A DNA stretch of 64,000 bases from Eubacterium sp. AF16-48 (GTDB lineage Bacteria; Bacillota; Clostridia; Lachnospirales; Lachnospiraceae), in the NCBI RefSeq assembly GCF_003479405.1, contig NZ_QUHB01000006.1, forward strand, positions 62,001 through 126,000, in the 5' to 3' direction. Shown piece after piece: positions 26,431-35,408 of the stretch. Position 1 is the stretch's first letter. Each line of letters opens with the position of its first letter. The translations under genes and the position numbers were made by a program. The notes under the pieces are model-generated. The model was not told where the DNA came from. It saw only the letters and a program-made list of their open reading frames with translations, and did not search any database.

Positions 26431-28095
26431 TTACACCAGCACCACACTTTGGCAGCTTTTCAGTTTTACTTTTCCGTCTTTCATATCCAGGTCTTCCATA
26501 TTATTAAGTATTACCCGGTACTTTCTGTTCTCAAGCTCTAACACTTTGTCCTGCTTTCCAAAATTAGCTAAAACTACAATCTCACCGCTTTCATTTACAC
26601 GTTTGTATGCAAATATTTTATCCTCATTTTCAAAAATAGGCTCTGTTATTCCATAAGTTAGAAGTTCCCTGTACTCATCAGATTTTCTAAGAGCAATTAA
26701 TTTTTTGTAGTAGTTAAGCAGGGAATCTTCCCTGTTTTCCTGGTCTGAAACATTAATGTCTTTATAATTAGGATTTACCTTAAGCCACGGTTTTCCATTA
26801 GTAAAACCCGCATTTTCTCCATCACTCCACTGCATTGGAGTCCTTGCATTATCTCTGCTATGCTCGTAACATCCCTTTAATGCCAGTTCCTTTGATACTC
26901 CTGCCTGTACAGCCATATTGTACTGGTTAATGGTACTTATATCATCATATTCCTCAATTCCCTTCATAGGACAGTTAGTCATTCCTATTTCCTGTCCCTG
27001 ATAAATAAAAGGTATTCCTCTTAAAAGAAGATTTACCGTGGCAAGCATTTTTTTGCCCGTTTCATTTTGGGCATAGGATGGAATATACCTGCTTGCTCCT
27101 CTTGGCTCATCATGGTTTTCAATAATATTAGCCATAAACCCAACATCTTCACACTCTCTTTGAGAATGAAAAATAACCCTTCTGTAATCCTCAAATGTTA
27201 TTTTCGGTGCATCGTACCAGCCATGTCCTCCAAAAGCCAGACACTCAGCAGAGAAATCAAACATTGTGGAAAAATGTCCATTGTCCCCAATAAATGCCCT
27301 AAGTTCATCTTTTCTCATGTTAAACACTTCAGCTACTGTAAATGCATCATGCTTTTCAAAAGTATTTTTCTTCAAATCTTCCAGCATATCACCTATTCCC
27401 GGCACTTTTTCCGCTGCAACACCTGCATGAACAAATCCGTCATCTCCATCTGCCGGCAGACTCTTAAATTGCAAATCTTTTCTTATATTAATAATTGCAT
27501 CTATTCTAAAACCGGCCAGGCCCTTATCAAGCCACCAGTTAATCATCGAATATAACTCTTCTTTTACCTTTGGATTGTACCAGTTCAAATCCGGCTGTTC
27601 CTTGGCAAACAGGTGCAGATAATAGTAATCTGTTCCCTGAACCTTTTCCCATGCACTTCCTCCAAAATAGGAACGGTAATTACACGGCGGCTGACCGTTT
27701 TTCCCTTTCCTAAAATAAAAATAATCTCCATACTCTCCTTCAATATCCTGCAATGCTTTTTTAAACCATACATGCTGGTCTGAACAATGATTTATAACCA
27801 AATCCATCAAAATGCCAATGTTTCTTTTTTTTGCTTCAGCAATCAGTTCTTCAAAATCCTCCATTGTTCCGAAACGTTCATCTATTTTATAATAATCTGA
27901 AATATCGTATCCCTGATCAACTAAAGGTGACTGATATATAGGTGAAATCCATATAATATCAATTCCTAAATCCTTTAAATAATCAAGCTTATTGATAATT
28001 CCCCGTATATCTCCGATTCCATCACCATTTGTATCCATAAAACTTTTAGGATAAATCTGATATGCTACCTTGTCATGCCACCACTTCTTTTCCAT
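26431..28095 (-). CDS. malL: GH13 alpha-glucosidase (oligo-1,6-glucosidase/maltase family)
   Basis: The 554-residue cytoplasmic enzyme has all GH13 signatures: DLVINHCSDQH near 98, GFRIDAI with nucleophile D199, TVAEVF with acid/base E256, and ENHDEPR with D329. The N-terminal DTNGDGIGDIRGI carries the calcium-binding loop typical of the oligo-1,6-glucosidase subfamily. The residue after the nucleophile is Ala rather than Val; in this subfamily Val there goes with alpha-1,6 preference, so alpha-1,4 activity is plausible. It has no signal peptide. It is upstream of a sugar acetyltransferase and divergent from the glycosyltransferase at 28327. Confidence 0.92.
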   Translation of the reverse strand: MEKKWWHDKVAYQIYPKSFMDTNGDGIGDIRGIINKLDYLKDLGIDIIWISPIYQSPLVDQGYDISDYYKIDERFGTMEDFEELIAEAKKRNIGILMDLVINHCSDQHVWFKKALQDIEGEYGDYFYFRKGKNGQPPCNYRSYFGGSAWEKVQGTDYYYLHLFAKEQPDLNWYNPKVKEELYSMINWWLDKGLAGFRIDAIINIRKDLQFKSLPADGDDGFVHAGVAAEKVPGIGDMLEDLKKNTFEKHDAFTVAEVFNMRKDELRAFIGDNGHFSTMFDFSAECLAFGGHGWYDAPKITFEDYRRVIFHSQRECEDVGFMANIIENHDEPRGASRYIPSYAQNETGKKMLATVNLLLRGIPFIYQGQEIGMTNCPMKGIEEYDDISTINQYNMAVQAGVSKELALKGCYEHSRDNARTPMQWSDGENAGFTNGKPWLKVNPNYKDINVSDQENREDSLLNYYKKLIALRKSDEYRELLTYGITEPIFENEDKIFAYKRVNESGEIVVLANFGKQDKVLELENRKYRVILNNMEDLDMKDGKVKLKSCQSVVLV

Positions 28096-28218
28096 ATAAA
28101 CTTCCCTTTCTTCCGTTATTTTTTCTAATAAGTTAATTATATTTTTCCTATCAATAATGTCAATACCGCTTTATTGTTTATAATTACCGTGGTTTCATTT
28201 TTCTTATTGCTTTCTTTG

Positions 28219-28247
28219 TTTACAGTGAACAAAATTTATAGTAAAAT
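28219..28247 (+). promoter_or_regulatory. Promoter of the glycosyltransferase-YfhO operon
   Basis: TTTACA (28219-28224) and TAAAAT (28242-28247) are 17 bases apart, about 80 bases before the start codon. Confidence 0.55.
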
Positions 28248-28326
28248 GTTATTAATTGTGGGCATTTAACTTGCTAATTAAATTGTCCCTATATTAACTT
28301 AACTGATTATTTTTACTGGAGGTATT

Positions 28327-29265
28327 ATGAAAACTGTTGAAGTTGTGGTTCCATGCTATAACGAAGAAGCAATGCTTAATATGTTCTACGTGGAATCCGA
28401 AAAAATATATAAAACAATAGATGGATATTCGTTTAGTTATATTTTTGTCAATGACGGTAGCCGGGATAAGACTTATCCCATACTGAAAGATTTAGCCGGA
28501 AAACATGATAATGTAAAATTTATTTCATTTTCACGTAATTTCGGTAAGGAAGCAGCTATGTATGCCGGGCTCCGCAATACTACTGCTGACTATGTAGTTA
28601 TAATGGATGCGGACCTGCAGCATCCCCCTGCTTTAGTTCCTGAAATGATAAAGCAGATTGAGGCCGGATATGACTGTTGTGCTGCCCTTCGAACAAGCAG
28701 GAAAGGCGAATCAAAAATTAAAAGTTTCTTTTCCGGAATGTTTTACAAATTCAGTAACAGATTTACTGATGTTCAGCTGGTACAAAATGCTGTTGATTTC
28801 AGAATAATGAGCCGGCAAATGGTTGACAACATAGTAAAGCTTTCAGAAGTACAGCGTTTTTCAAAGGGTATTTTTGAATGGGTTGGTTTTGAAACCAGCT
28901 GGATTCCTTATGAAAATGTGGAACGAATAGCCGGTGAAACCAAATGGAGTTTTAAAAGTCTGTTTAAGTATGCCATAACCGGTATTACTTCTTTTTCCAT
29001 AACACCGTTAAGATTTCTTACATGTTTTGGTCTTGTAATATCTGTTGTTGCATTTTTGCTTATAGTATTTACCCTTATTAGAAAGTTAGCCTTTGGAATA
29101 GACGTTTCAGGTTACGCATCACTGCTTATTGCGGTATTGTTCTTAGGCGGAATCATTGAATTGTCCTTAGGCATTCTTGGCGAGTATATTGCCAATATAT
29201 ATTTAGAGGCAAAAGACAGACCTATATACATTATTCAGGATACAAATATTAAAGAATCAAAATAA
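28327..29265 (+). CDS. Family 2 glycosyltransferase, CsbB/GtrB-like
   Basis: The 312-residue protein has an N-terminal GT-A domain with VVPCYNEEAML, DGSRDKTY and the metal-binding DADLQHPP (about 97-104), and two C-terminal membrane helices (about 230-255 and 265-290). Such enzymes put a sugar on undecaprenyl phosphate at the inner face of the membrane. In Bacillus, CsbB works with YfhO, which transfers the sugar to lipoteichoic acid outside. The next gene, 30 bases on, is a YfhO homologue, so the pairing is conserved. The sugar is unknown. The ATG follows GGAGGT. Confidence 0.9.
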   Translation: MKTVEVVVPCYNEEAMLNMFYVESEKIYKTIDGYSFSYIFVNDGSRDKTYPILKDLAGKHDNVKFISFSRNFGKEAAMYAGLRNTTADYVVIMDADLQHPPALVPEMIKQIEAGYDCCAALRTSRKGESKIKSFFSGMFYKFSNRFTDVQLVQNAVDFRIMSRQMVDNIVKLSEVQRFSKGIFEWVGFETSWIPYENVERIAGETKWSFKSLFKYAITGITSFSITPLRFLTCFGLVISVVAFLLIVFTLIRKLAFGIDVSGYASLLIAVLFLGGIIELSLGILGEYIANIYLEAKDRPIYIIQDTNIKESK

Positions 29266-29295
29266 AATTATTAATTATAAGGAAGGAGATAAACA

Positions 29296-31980
29296 ATGGA
29301 ACGTAAGAAAGACTCTAAATTTTCATTTAGTACATGGACCAAAGATAACTGGCTGTATTTCTTAGCTTTTCTTTTGCCGGTACTGTCAATGTTAATTGTT
29401 TATTTTTTCAAAGATATCGCACCTTTTGGCGATCAAATGTATTTAAGAAGTGACTGTTACCATCAGTACACACCATATCTGCAGATTTTGCAGGACAAGT
29501 TAAGAGGAGGCGGAAGCTTATTTTATACCTGGGAAATCGGTGCCGGTATGAACTTTGTGGCTATAGCCGCCTACTATTTATCAAGTCCTTTTAATCTTTT
29601 AACTATTTTATGGCCGGGTAACATGGCTGACTATGTTAGTTTCTTTATAATAGTAAAAATGGGACTTGCAGGTTTTTCAGCTACTTACTATCTTGTAAAA
29701 AGATTTAAGACAAAGCATGTTCCTGCTGTTATTTTCGGTATGGTATACGCACTTTCATCTTATTTTGCAGCATTTAGCTGGAACATTATGTGGCTAGACT
29801 GTATGTGGCTTTTACCATTTATCATTTTAGGTCTGGACAAACTTGTTACTGAACGAAAATACAAGATGTACTGTATAGCTCTTGCTCTTGGCATTTTTTC
29901 CAATTACTATATTGGAATTATGCTTTGTATTTACAGTGTAATTTATTTTGTATATTTAATCTGTGTATCTGATTTCAGTGAAGAAATCGGAAATGTTAAA
30001 GGAAGATTATTAGCTTGTAAGGATTTTGCAATATACTCAGTTTTAGGTGGCGGACTTGCTGCCTGCGTAATTTTACCTGAATATTTTAATCTGCTTACAA
30101 CAAAGTCAGCAGATACATCATTTCCTGATGCCATAGAAGAATATTTTTCAATTCTCTATATGCTTTTCAGGTCTCTTATTTGTATCCCTGTAGCAGACTT
30201 AAAGTATCCACATGACCCTAACATTTATTGTACAGTTGCAGTATTTGTTTTAATTCCTCTTTTCTGGTTATGTAAAAAAATCAGCGTTAAAGAGCGTGTT
30301 GGAAAAACTGTAATTGCCGTAATTATGCTGTTAAGCTTTAATATTAACATACCTAACTATATCTGGCATGGATTCCATTTTCCAAACAGTCTTCCATGTA
30401 GGGAATCTTTCTTATACATTTTCCTTATAGTTACTATGGCATATGAAGCTTTCTTACACATAAAGGAATTTAAGGCCTCCCAGATTATCGGTGCAATGGG
30501 TGGTGCCTTAGGACTTATACTTGTCCTTCAGGAATTATTTAAAAACACATCATTCTTTAGCGATTTGGCTGTAGAAACTAATATAAGAAAAATAATATAT
30601 TTCAGTATGTTGTTTATTGTTATATATGTGATTCTGTATTTCTGTTACAGAAGAAAATCAGATATGAAGGCATTTTTCATTTATCTGCTGGTACTTACTA
30701 CATTCTGTGAGCTTACCCTTAACTTATGCGTTACAGGTATGGCAAGCACATCCTCAAGGTCTGCATATTACGAAAGTACACAGGCTCATAAACAGTTAAA
30801 TGAAACAGCTAAAAATAAAGCAGAAAGTGAAGGAGTTAAATTCTACAGAACAGAATCTGCTTCACATTCCACAAGAAATGATGGTGCAAGATTTGATTAC
30901 GACAGTATTTCAACCTTCTCATCAGTAGCATCAGCTGCTATGCAGGATTATTATAATCAGCTTGGTATGCAGACATCATTTAATGCATATTCATATTACG
31001 GACATACACCACTTACTGCTGCTATGTTCTCTGTTAAATATGAATTTACTGACAATACACCTTCTCTTCCAACTAACATGACAGAGATTGGAAGTCAGAC
31101 ATATTCAACAGGCAATAATGCAGCCTCAACTGTTCATTTATATGAGTACAATAATACTCTTCCTCTTGGATTTATGGTAAATATGAGCACTGAGGCAAAC
31201 TGGAATAAAGAGACGGGAAATCCATTTACAACACAGAACAGTTTTGTAAAAACTGCAATTGATAGTGATGCTAATATTTTCCATCAATTACAGACAACTG
31301 ACACTGTTGGAACATTTACTGCTAAATATCAGTTAGAGGAAGATGATAATTACAAACCGTCAGGAGATGCTGCAACATACGATGTTTACTTCTACTGTGT
31401 AACTTCTTCTGAAACTCTTACTGTGAATATTACTAATGGAAGCATAACAGATGACAATTCTACAACAAAGACATTCTCATCTACTAATCAGAATTATATC
31501 TGTCATGTTGGTAATGTATCTGCCGGCTCAACTATAACAGTAACAGCCAGCGACGGACAGGCTCTAACCACATGTTATGCATATGCTTTTGATAATGATG
31601 CGTGGGAAGCAGCTTATAAGCTTTTAAACGAAAATCCTTATACTGTTGAGTCCTATTCTGATACAAAGATTACAGGTAAGGTTACAGCTAAGAAACAGGG
31701 CATTATGTACACATCCATTCCATATGATAAAGGATGGGATGTATATGTTGATGGTGTAAAATCAAAGACTACATCTATTTGTTCAGGAGCCCTTACAGGT
31801 GTTCTTGTAGAAGCAGGCACTCACGAAATTACCTTTAAATATACTCCTAAGGGATTAATTCCGGGTATTGTTATTACGATTATTTGTCTTTTAATTTTCC
31901 TTGGAATAATCTATAAGGACAATATTATAAACTTAATTTCTAACAAATCAAAGGATAAAAAGGTTACTGCTAAGAAGTAA
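29296..31980 (+). CDS. YfhO-family membrane protein (polymer glycosyltransferase)
   Basis: The 894-residue protein has about 12 membrane helices in the first 480 residues and a last one near 860-880, enclosing a large extracytoplasmic domain (about 490-850). YfhO motifs include FGDQMYLRSDCYHQYTPY near residue 50 and GAGMNFVAIAAYYLSSP near 90. YfhO proteins have a GT-C-like plan and attach a lipid-linked sugar to surface polymers. Together with the upstream GT2 gene it forms a surface-glycosylation pair; a flippase, the usual third component, is not next to it. The operon ends at the terminator at 31990. Confidence 0.9.
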   Translation: MERKKDSKFSFSTWTKDNWLYFLAFLLPVLSMLIVYFFKDIAPFGDQMYLRSDCYHQYTPYLQILQDKLRGGGSLFYTWEIGAGMNFVAIAAYYLSSPFNLLTILWPGNMADYVSFFIIVKMGLAGFSATYYLVKRFKTKHVPAVIFGMVYALSSYFAAFSWNIMWLDCMWLLPFIILGLDKLVTERKYKMYCIALALGIFSNYYIGIMLCIYSVIYFVYLICVSDFSEEIGNVKGRLLACKDFAIYSVLGGGLAACVILPEYFNLLTTKSADTSFPDAIEEYFSILYMLFRSLICIPVADLKYPHDPNIYCTVAVFVLIPLFWLCKKISVKERVGKTVIAVIMLLSFNINIPNYIWHGFHFPNSLPCRESFLYIFLIVTMAYEAFLHIKEFKASQIIGAMGGALGLILVLQELFKNTSFFSDLAVETNIRKIIYFSMLFIVIYVILYFCYRRKSDMKAFFIYLLVLTTFCELTLNLCVTGMASTSSRSAYYESTQAHKQLNETAKNKAESEGVKFYRTESASHSTRNDGARFDYDSISTFSSVASAAMQDYYNQLGMQTSFNAYSYYGHTPLTAAMFSVKYEFTDNTPSLPTNMTEIGSQTYSTGNNAASTVHLYEYNNTLPLGFMVNMSTEANWNKETGNPFTTQNSFVKTAIDSDANIFHQLQTTDTVGTFTAKYQLEEDDNYKPSGDAATYDVYFYCVTSSETLTVNITNGSITDDNSTTKTFSSTNQNYICHVGNVSAGSTITVTASDGQALTTCYAYAFDNDAWEAAYKLLNENPYTVESYSDTKITGKVTAKKQGIMYTSIPYDKGWDVYVDGVKSKTTSICSGALTGVLVEAGTHEITFKYTPKGLIPGIVITIICLLIFLGIIYKDNIINLISNKSKDKKVTAKK

Positions 31981-31989
31981 CACAATCAT

Positions 31990-32029
31990 AAAAAATAGCG
32001 ACTGCTAATTAATGCAGCCGCTATTTTTT
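31990..32029. terminator. Bidirectional terminator between yfhO-like gene and hcp
   Basis: AAAAATAGCG and an inner CTGC pair with GCAG and CGCTATTTTTT across an eight-base loop with one bulge. It serves both converging genes. Confidence 0.8.
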
Positions 32030-32057
32030 ATGGGGTTAAATCCGTATCAGATAGGAT

Positions 32058-33641
32058 TTACTTATTTAAAATTTTCTTTAAATCCTCCTCCGGTGTAGTT
32101 ATTGGAGATATATTATAATTATCCACTAATATTTTAAGCACATTTGGTGATATAAAAGCCGGCAATGTTGGTCCTAAATATATATCCTTTATTCCTAAAT
32201 AAAGTAAAGTTAAAAGAATACATACTGCCTTTTGCTCGTACCATGAAAGCACCATGGACAATGGCAATTCATTTACCTCACACTGGAAAGCCTCTGCTAA
32301 TGCTATTGCCACCTTAATGGCAGAATAAGCATCATTACACTGTCCCATATCCATTATTCTTGGAAGTCCCTCTATATCACCTAAATCTAAGTCATTGAAT
32401 CTGTACTTTCCACAGGCTAATGTTAAAATAATAGAATCCTTTGGAGTCTGCTTTACAAAATCCGTGTAATAGTTTCTTCCTACCCTGGCACCATCACAAC
32501 CGCCAACTAAGAAGAAATGACTGATTTTTCCCGTCTTTACGCCATCAATTACTTTATCTGCTACTGACAACACTGTTCCATGGGCAAATCCTGTTGTCAC
32601 ATACTCCCCACCGTTAATACCTGTAAGCTTTTTATCCTCTTCATATCCTCCAAGTTCTAAAGCTTTATTAATTACCGGTGTGAAATCCTTATCCTCACCT
32701 ATATGCACCATTTCCGGATAAGATACAACCTCTGTAGTAAATACTCTGTCACTATAGCTTTCCTTAACAGGCATAAGGCAATTAGTTGTAAACAACACAG
32801 GACCTTTAATATTGTCAAATTCTTTTTGCTGGTTCTGCCATGCAGTTCCGAAATTCCCCTTTAAATGGCTGTATTTTTTAAGCTCCGGATAACCATGTGC
32901 CGGGAGCATTTCTCCGTGAGTGTAAATATTTATGCCTTTACCTTCTGTCTGTTTAAGTAGCAATTCCAAATCCTTTAAATCATGGCCTGATATTACAATA
33001 AATGGTCCCTTCTCTATGGTAAGAGGCACCTTAGTAGGTGTTGGGATACCATAGGCGTCTGTATTTGCCCTATCTAATAACTCCATACACTTTAAATTAA
33101 CTTCTCCAACCTTAAGGACTGTTTCAAGTAACTTGTCACTACTTAAATCATAGCTTATAACTGATAATGCCCTGTAGAAAAATTCATTCACTTCACTATC
33201 TTCATATCCTAACACTAAGCCATGATATGCATAGGCAGCCATTCCCCTTATTCCAAACAAAATAAGAGATTTAAGAGAACGAATATCCTCATCACTAGTC
33301 CAAAGGTCATCCATGTTGTAATCATCTGTATTATCACATCTTGAAATACATTCTGCACATCCCGGTGCAATTTTTTCCTTTTCCCTATGAACTTTTTCTA
33401 TCATTTCCTCTAATGTATTATCATTAAAATTTACATTAGTAACTGTGGTAAACAAACCTTCAATAATAATTCTGTCAGTATTTTCTGTCTTTTGGTTGTT
33501 CCCACAAGCCTTTGCTAACCCAATCAGGGCTCCTGTAAGTTTGTCCTGTAAATTAGCTGTATTTGCTGTTTTACCACAAACCCCTACATTTTTTGTACAT
33601 CCGCTGCATCCCGCAGTCTGCTCACACTGAAAACAAAACAT
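32058..33641 (-). CDS. hcp: Hydroxylamine reductase (hybrid cluster protein)
   Basis: The 527-residue cytoplasmic iron-sulfur protein starts MFCFQCEQTAGCSGC; the N-terminal cluster cysteines C3, C6, C15 and C22 are spaced as in anaerobe Hcp. Later ligands of the hybrid cluster appear in GPVLFTTNCLMPVKE, VGGCDGARVGRNYY and LACGKYRF. Hcp reduces hydroxylamine in vitro and NO in vivo, protecting cells against nitrosative stress. It is divergent from a Crp/Fnr gene, with a shared palindrome placed at about -41.5 from its start site. Confidence 0.95.
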   Translation of the reverse strand: MFCFQCEQTAGCSGCTKNVGVCGKTANTANLQDKLTGALIGLAKACGNNQKTENTDRIIIEGLFTTVTNVNFNDNTLEEMIEKVHREKEKIAPGCAECISRCDNTDDYNMDDLWTSDEDIRSLKSLILFGIRGMAAYAYHGLVLGYEDSEVNEFFYRALSVISYDLSSDKLLETVLKVGEVNLKCMELLDRANTDAYGIPTPTKVPLTIEKGPFIVISGHDLKDLELLLKQTEGKGINIYTHGEMLPAHGYPELKKYSHLKGNFGTAWQNQQKEFDNIKGPVLFTTNCLMPVKESYSDRVFTTEVVSYPEMVHIGEDKDFTPVINKALELGGYEEDKKLTGINGGEYVTTGFAHGTVLSVADKVIDGVKTGKISHFFLVGGCDGARVGRNYYTDFVKQTPKDSIILTLACGKYRFNDLDLGDIEGLPRIMDMGQCNDAYSAIKVAIALAEAFQCEVNELPLSMVLSWYEQKAVCILLTLLYLGIKDIYLGPTLPAFISPNVLKILVDNYNISPITTPEEDLKKILNK

Positions 33642-33673
33642 TTTCCATTCTCCTCTCTTGAATTTACAATGAA

Positions 33674-33679
33674 ATTATA
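33674..33679 (-). promoter_or_regulatory. -10 element of the hcp promoter
   Basis: TATAAT on the minus strand, 33 bases before the hcp start. No good -35 hexamer is present at the right distance; an activator site is found in its place. Confidence 0.55.
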
Positions 33680-33701
33680 TTAGAATGGCAATAATTAATC
33701 G

Positions 33702-33715
33702 GTGGTTATAACCAC
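33702..33715. promoter_or_regulatory. Palindromic operator shared by hcp and its Crp/Fnr-type regulator
   Basis: GTGGTTATAACCAC is a perfect 14-base palindrome in an 88-base divergent intergenic region. Its centre lies 29 bases upstream of the hcp TATAAT, that is near -41.5, the class II activator position of Crp/Fnr proteins. It ends 14 bases before the regulator's own ATG, which would suit autorepression. Confidence 0.65.
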
Positions 33716-33729
33716 GGAAATGAGGAATT

Positions 33730-34407
33730 ATGAAAAAAAACATAATGAAAATTTTGGAAAATTTGGAAATGCCAGTTTTCAAAAACATAGATAATGAAGA
33801 TTTAGTATACCTTAAATCTATTAATGCTTTCCACATTGAGAAATATAAAAGAAATAATATAATTTTTCACACCGGAGAAATAATTCATGAAATAGGAATT
33901 GTAATTAGTGGAAATGTTATTATAGAAAATAATGATTTATGGGGAAATAAAACCATCTTAAGTATTGTTACATCGGGGCAGGTCTTTGGTGAGTCATACG
34001 CCTATAGCCATTTACCTTTAATGGTAAATACCGTAGCCGCAGACTCTGCCACTATTTTATTTTTCGACTTAAATATCCTTGACAATCCCATATATTCTAA
34101 CTGTTCATGGCAGGACAAAATTATTAGAAATCTTTTAAGAATTGCCACAAGAAAGAATATTATTTTATCAAACAGAAGCTTTTGCACTGCTCCAAAAACC
34201 ATTCGCGGAAGGCTATCTATATACTTTTCAGGTCAGTCTACCATTAATAATAGTAATGAATTTGATATTCCCTTTAACAGGCAGCAAATGGCTGACTTTT
34301 TAAACTTAGACAGAAGTGCCTTATCAAAGGAGCTTTGCAAAATGCGCAATGAAGGATTAATTGATTTTAACAAAAATCACTTCATAATTTATAATATAGA
34401 TAATTAA
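33730..34407 (+). CDS. Crp/Fnr-family transcription regulator, probable HcpR-type activator of hcp
   Basis: The 225-residue protein has an N-terminal cyclic-nucleotide-binding-like beta-barrel (about 15-125), a long dimer helix, and a C-terminal winged helix with FNRQQMADFLNLDRSALSKE as recognition region. No four-cysteine Fnr cluster is visible. Divergence from hcp and a shared palindrome point to regulation of hcp by nitrogen-oxide stress, as for HcpR proteins in other anaerobes; the sensed molecule is inferred. The start ATG follows GAGGAAT. Confidence 0.88.
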   Translation: MKKNIMKILENLEMPVFKNIDNEDLVYLKSINAFHIEKYKRNNIIFHTGEIIHEIGIVISGNVIIENNDLWGNKTILSIVTSGQVFGESYAYSHLPLMVNTVAADSATILFFDLNILDNPIYSNCSWQDKIIRNLLRIATRKNIILSNRSFCTAPKTIRGRLSIYFSGQSTINNSNEFDIPFNRQQMADFLNLDRSALSKELCKMRNEGLIDFNKNHFIIYNIDN

Positions 34408-34408
34408 T

Positions 34409-35395
34409 CTACAGGCTTGGAAGCTCTATTTTCTTCCATTGTTTATCATTGAACTGATTTTTAGATCCGTCTATAAATTTACTGTATTGTTCATTAAAAA
34501 CTGCTTCCTTTGCCTTTTCAACCATATCCTTTTTATTCTCTGTTGTCTTGTCCTTAATATAATTGTTGACACAGTACACCAGATAATAGCTGTCTCCATC
34601 TTCTATAATATCACTGATCTTTCCCTTTGTAAGGTTGAATGCTTCCGTTTCATACTTAAGAGTAGCCTCACCCTTCTTTATGTCTTTTTCCACTGTGCTA
34701 TCAACGCTATACTGCTTTGCTTCACGGGAAAACTCCTGATAGCCCCCTTCAACCACACTTTTTACTTCATTTAATGTAGATTTAATTTTTGAAACCTTTG
34801 TTTTAGATGAATCCATTTTTATGTATTGAATTTTAATAACTCTTGCGTCTTCCTCGCTAATGTCATCTCCTACATGTTCAGTAATACCTGAATATACTTT
34901 TTCAGCCAATTTGTATTTTTCGCACAAATTCTCCACATCAGCTTCTTTTGCATCGGTATAATCCTTTTCTGAATCTGTCATAGCCTTATAATACTGTGAT
35001 GCCTGCTTACTCACCTCAGTTTTTTCAGTATCTGAAAGGGTAACATTATTCTTCTTTGCCATAGCTGCCAATGCATATTTAACAGTTATACTCTCTTTTA
35101 CCTTATCCTTTACAAACTCCTCTAATGTCTTATGGTCACTTATTTTATTTTTCCAGTCAACGCTGCCACCAAAATCCTTTGCATATTGTTTTGCAGTATC
35201 AAGAAGACAAATCATATACTCTGACTTGCTGCAAACTAACTCATCTATTTTAAACATCTGATTTGACTTAAGTCCTGTAATATTTCCAATTATCGGTGTA
35301 TTATCACCTATACTGCATCCGGTAAAATTAAGTACCGAACATGCCATAACCAGACTTATAGCCATACATTTTATTCCAATCTGTTTTTTTCTCAT
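34409..35395 (-). CDS. Parvulin-type peptidyl-prolyl isomerase lipoprotein (PrsA/SurA-like)
   Basis: The 328-residue protein has a signal peptide with lipobox LNFTGCSI (cysteine near 27), an N-terminal helical SurA-like chaperone region (about 50-170), and a degenerate rotamase domain (about 175-290) around DARVIKIQYIKMDSS and DGDSYYLVYCV. PrsA-type lipoproteins fold secreted proteins outside the membrane. It is the last gene of the cluster that starts with the glucosaminidase, 13 bases after the HAD gene. The rotamase active site could not be checked residue by residue, so activity is uncertain. Confidence 0.78.
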   Translation of the reverse strand: MRKKQIGIKCMAISLVMACSVLNFTGCSIGDNTPIIGNITGLKSNQMFKIDELVCSKSEYMICLLDTAKQYAKDFGGSVDWKNKISDHKTLEEFVKDKVKESITVKYALAAMAKKNNVTLSDTEKTEVSKQASQYYKAMTDSEKDYTDAKEADVENLCEKYKLAEKVYSGITEHVGDDISEEDARVIKIQYIKMDSSKTKVSKIKSTLNEVKSVVEGGYQEFSREAKQYSVDSTVEKDIKKGEATLKYETEAFNLTKGKISDIIEDGDSYYLVYCVNNYIKDKTTENKKDMVEKAKEAVFNEQYSKFIDGSKNQFNDKQWKKIELPSL

Positions 35396-35408
35396 TATAT
35401 CCTCCGGC

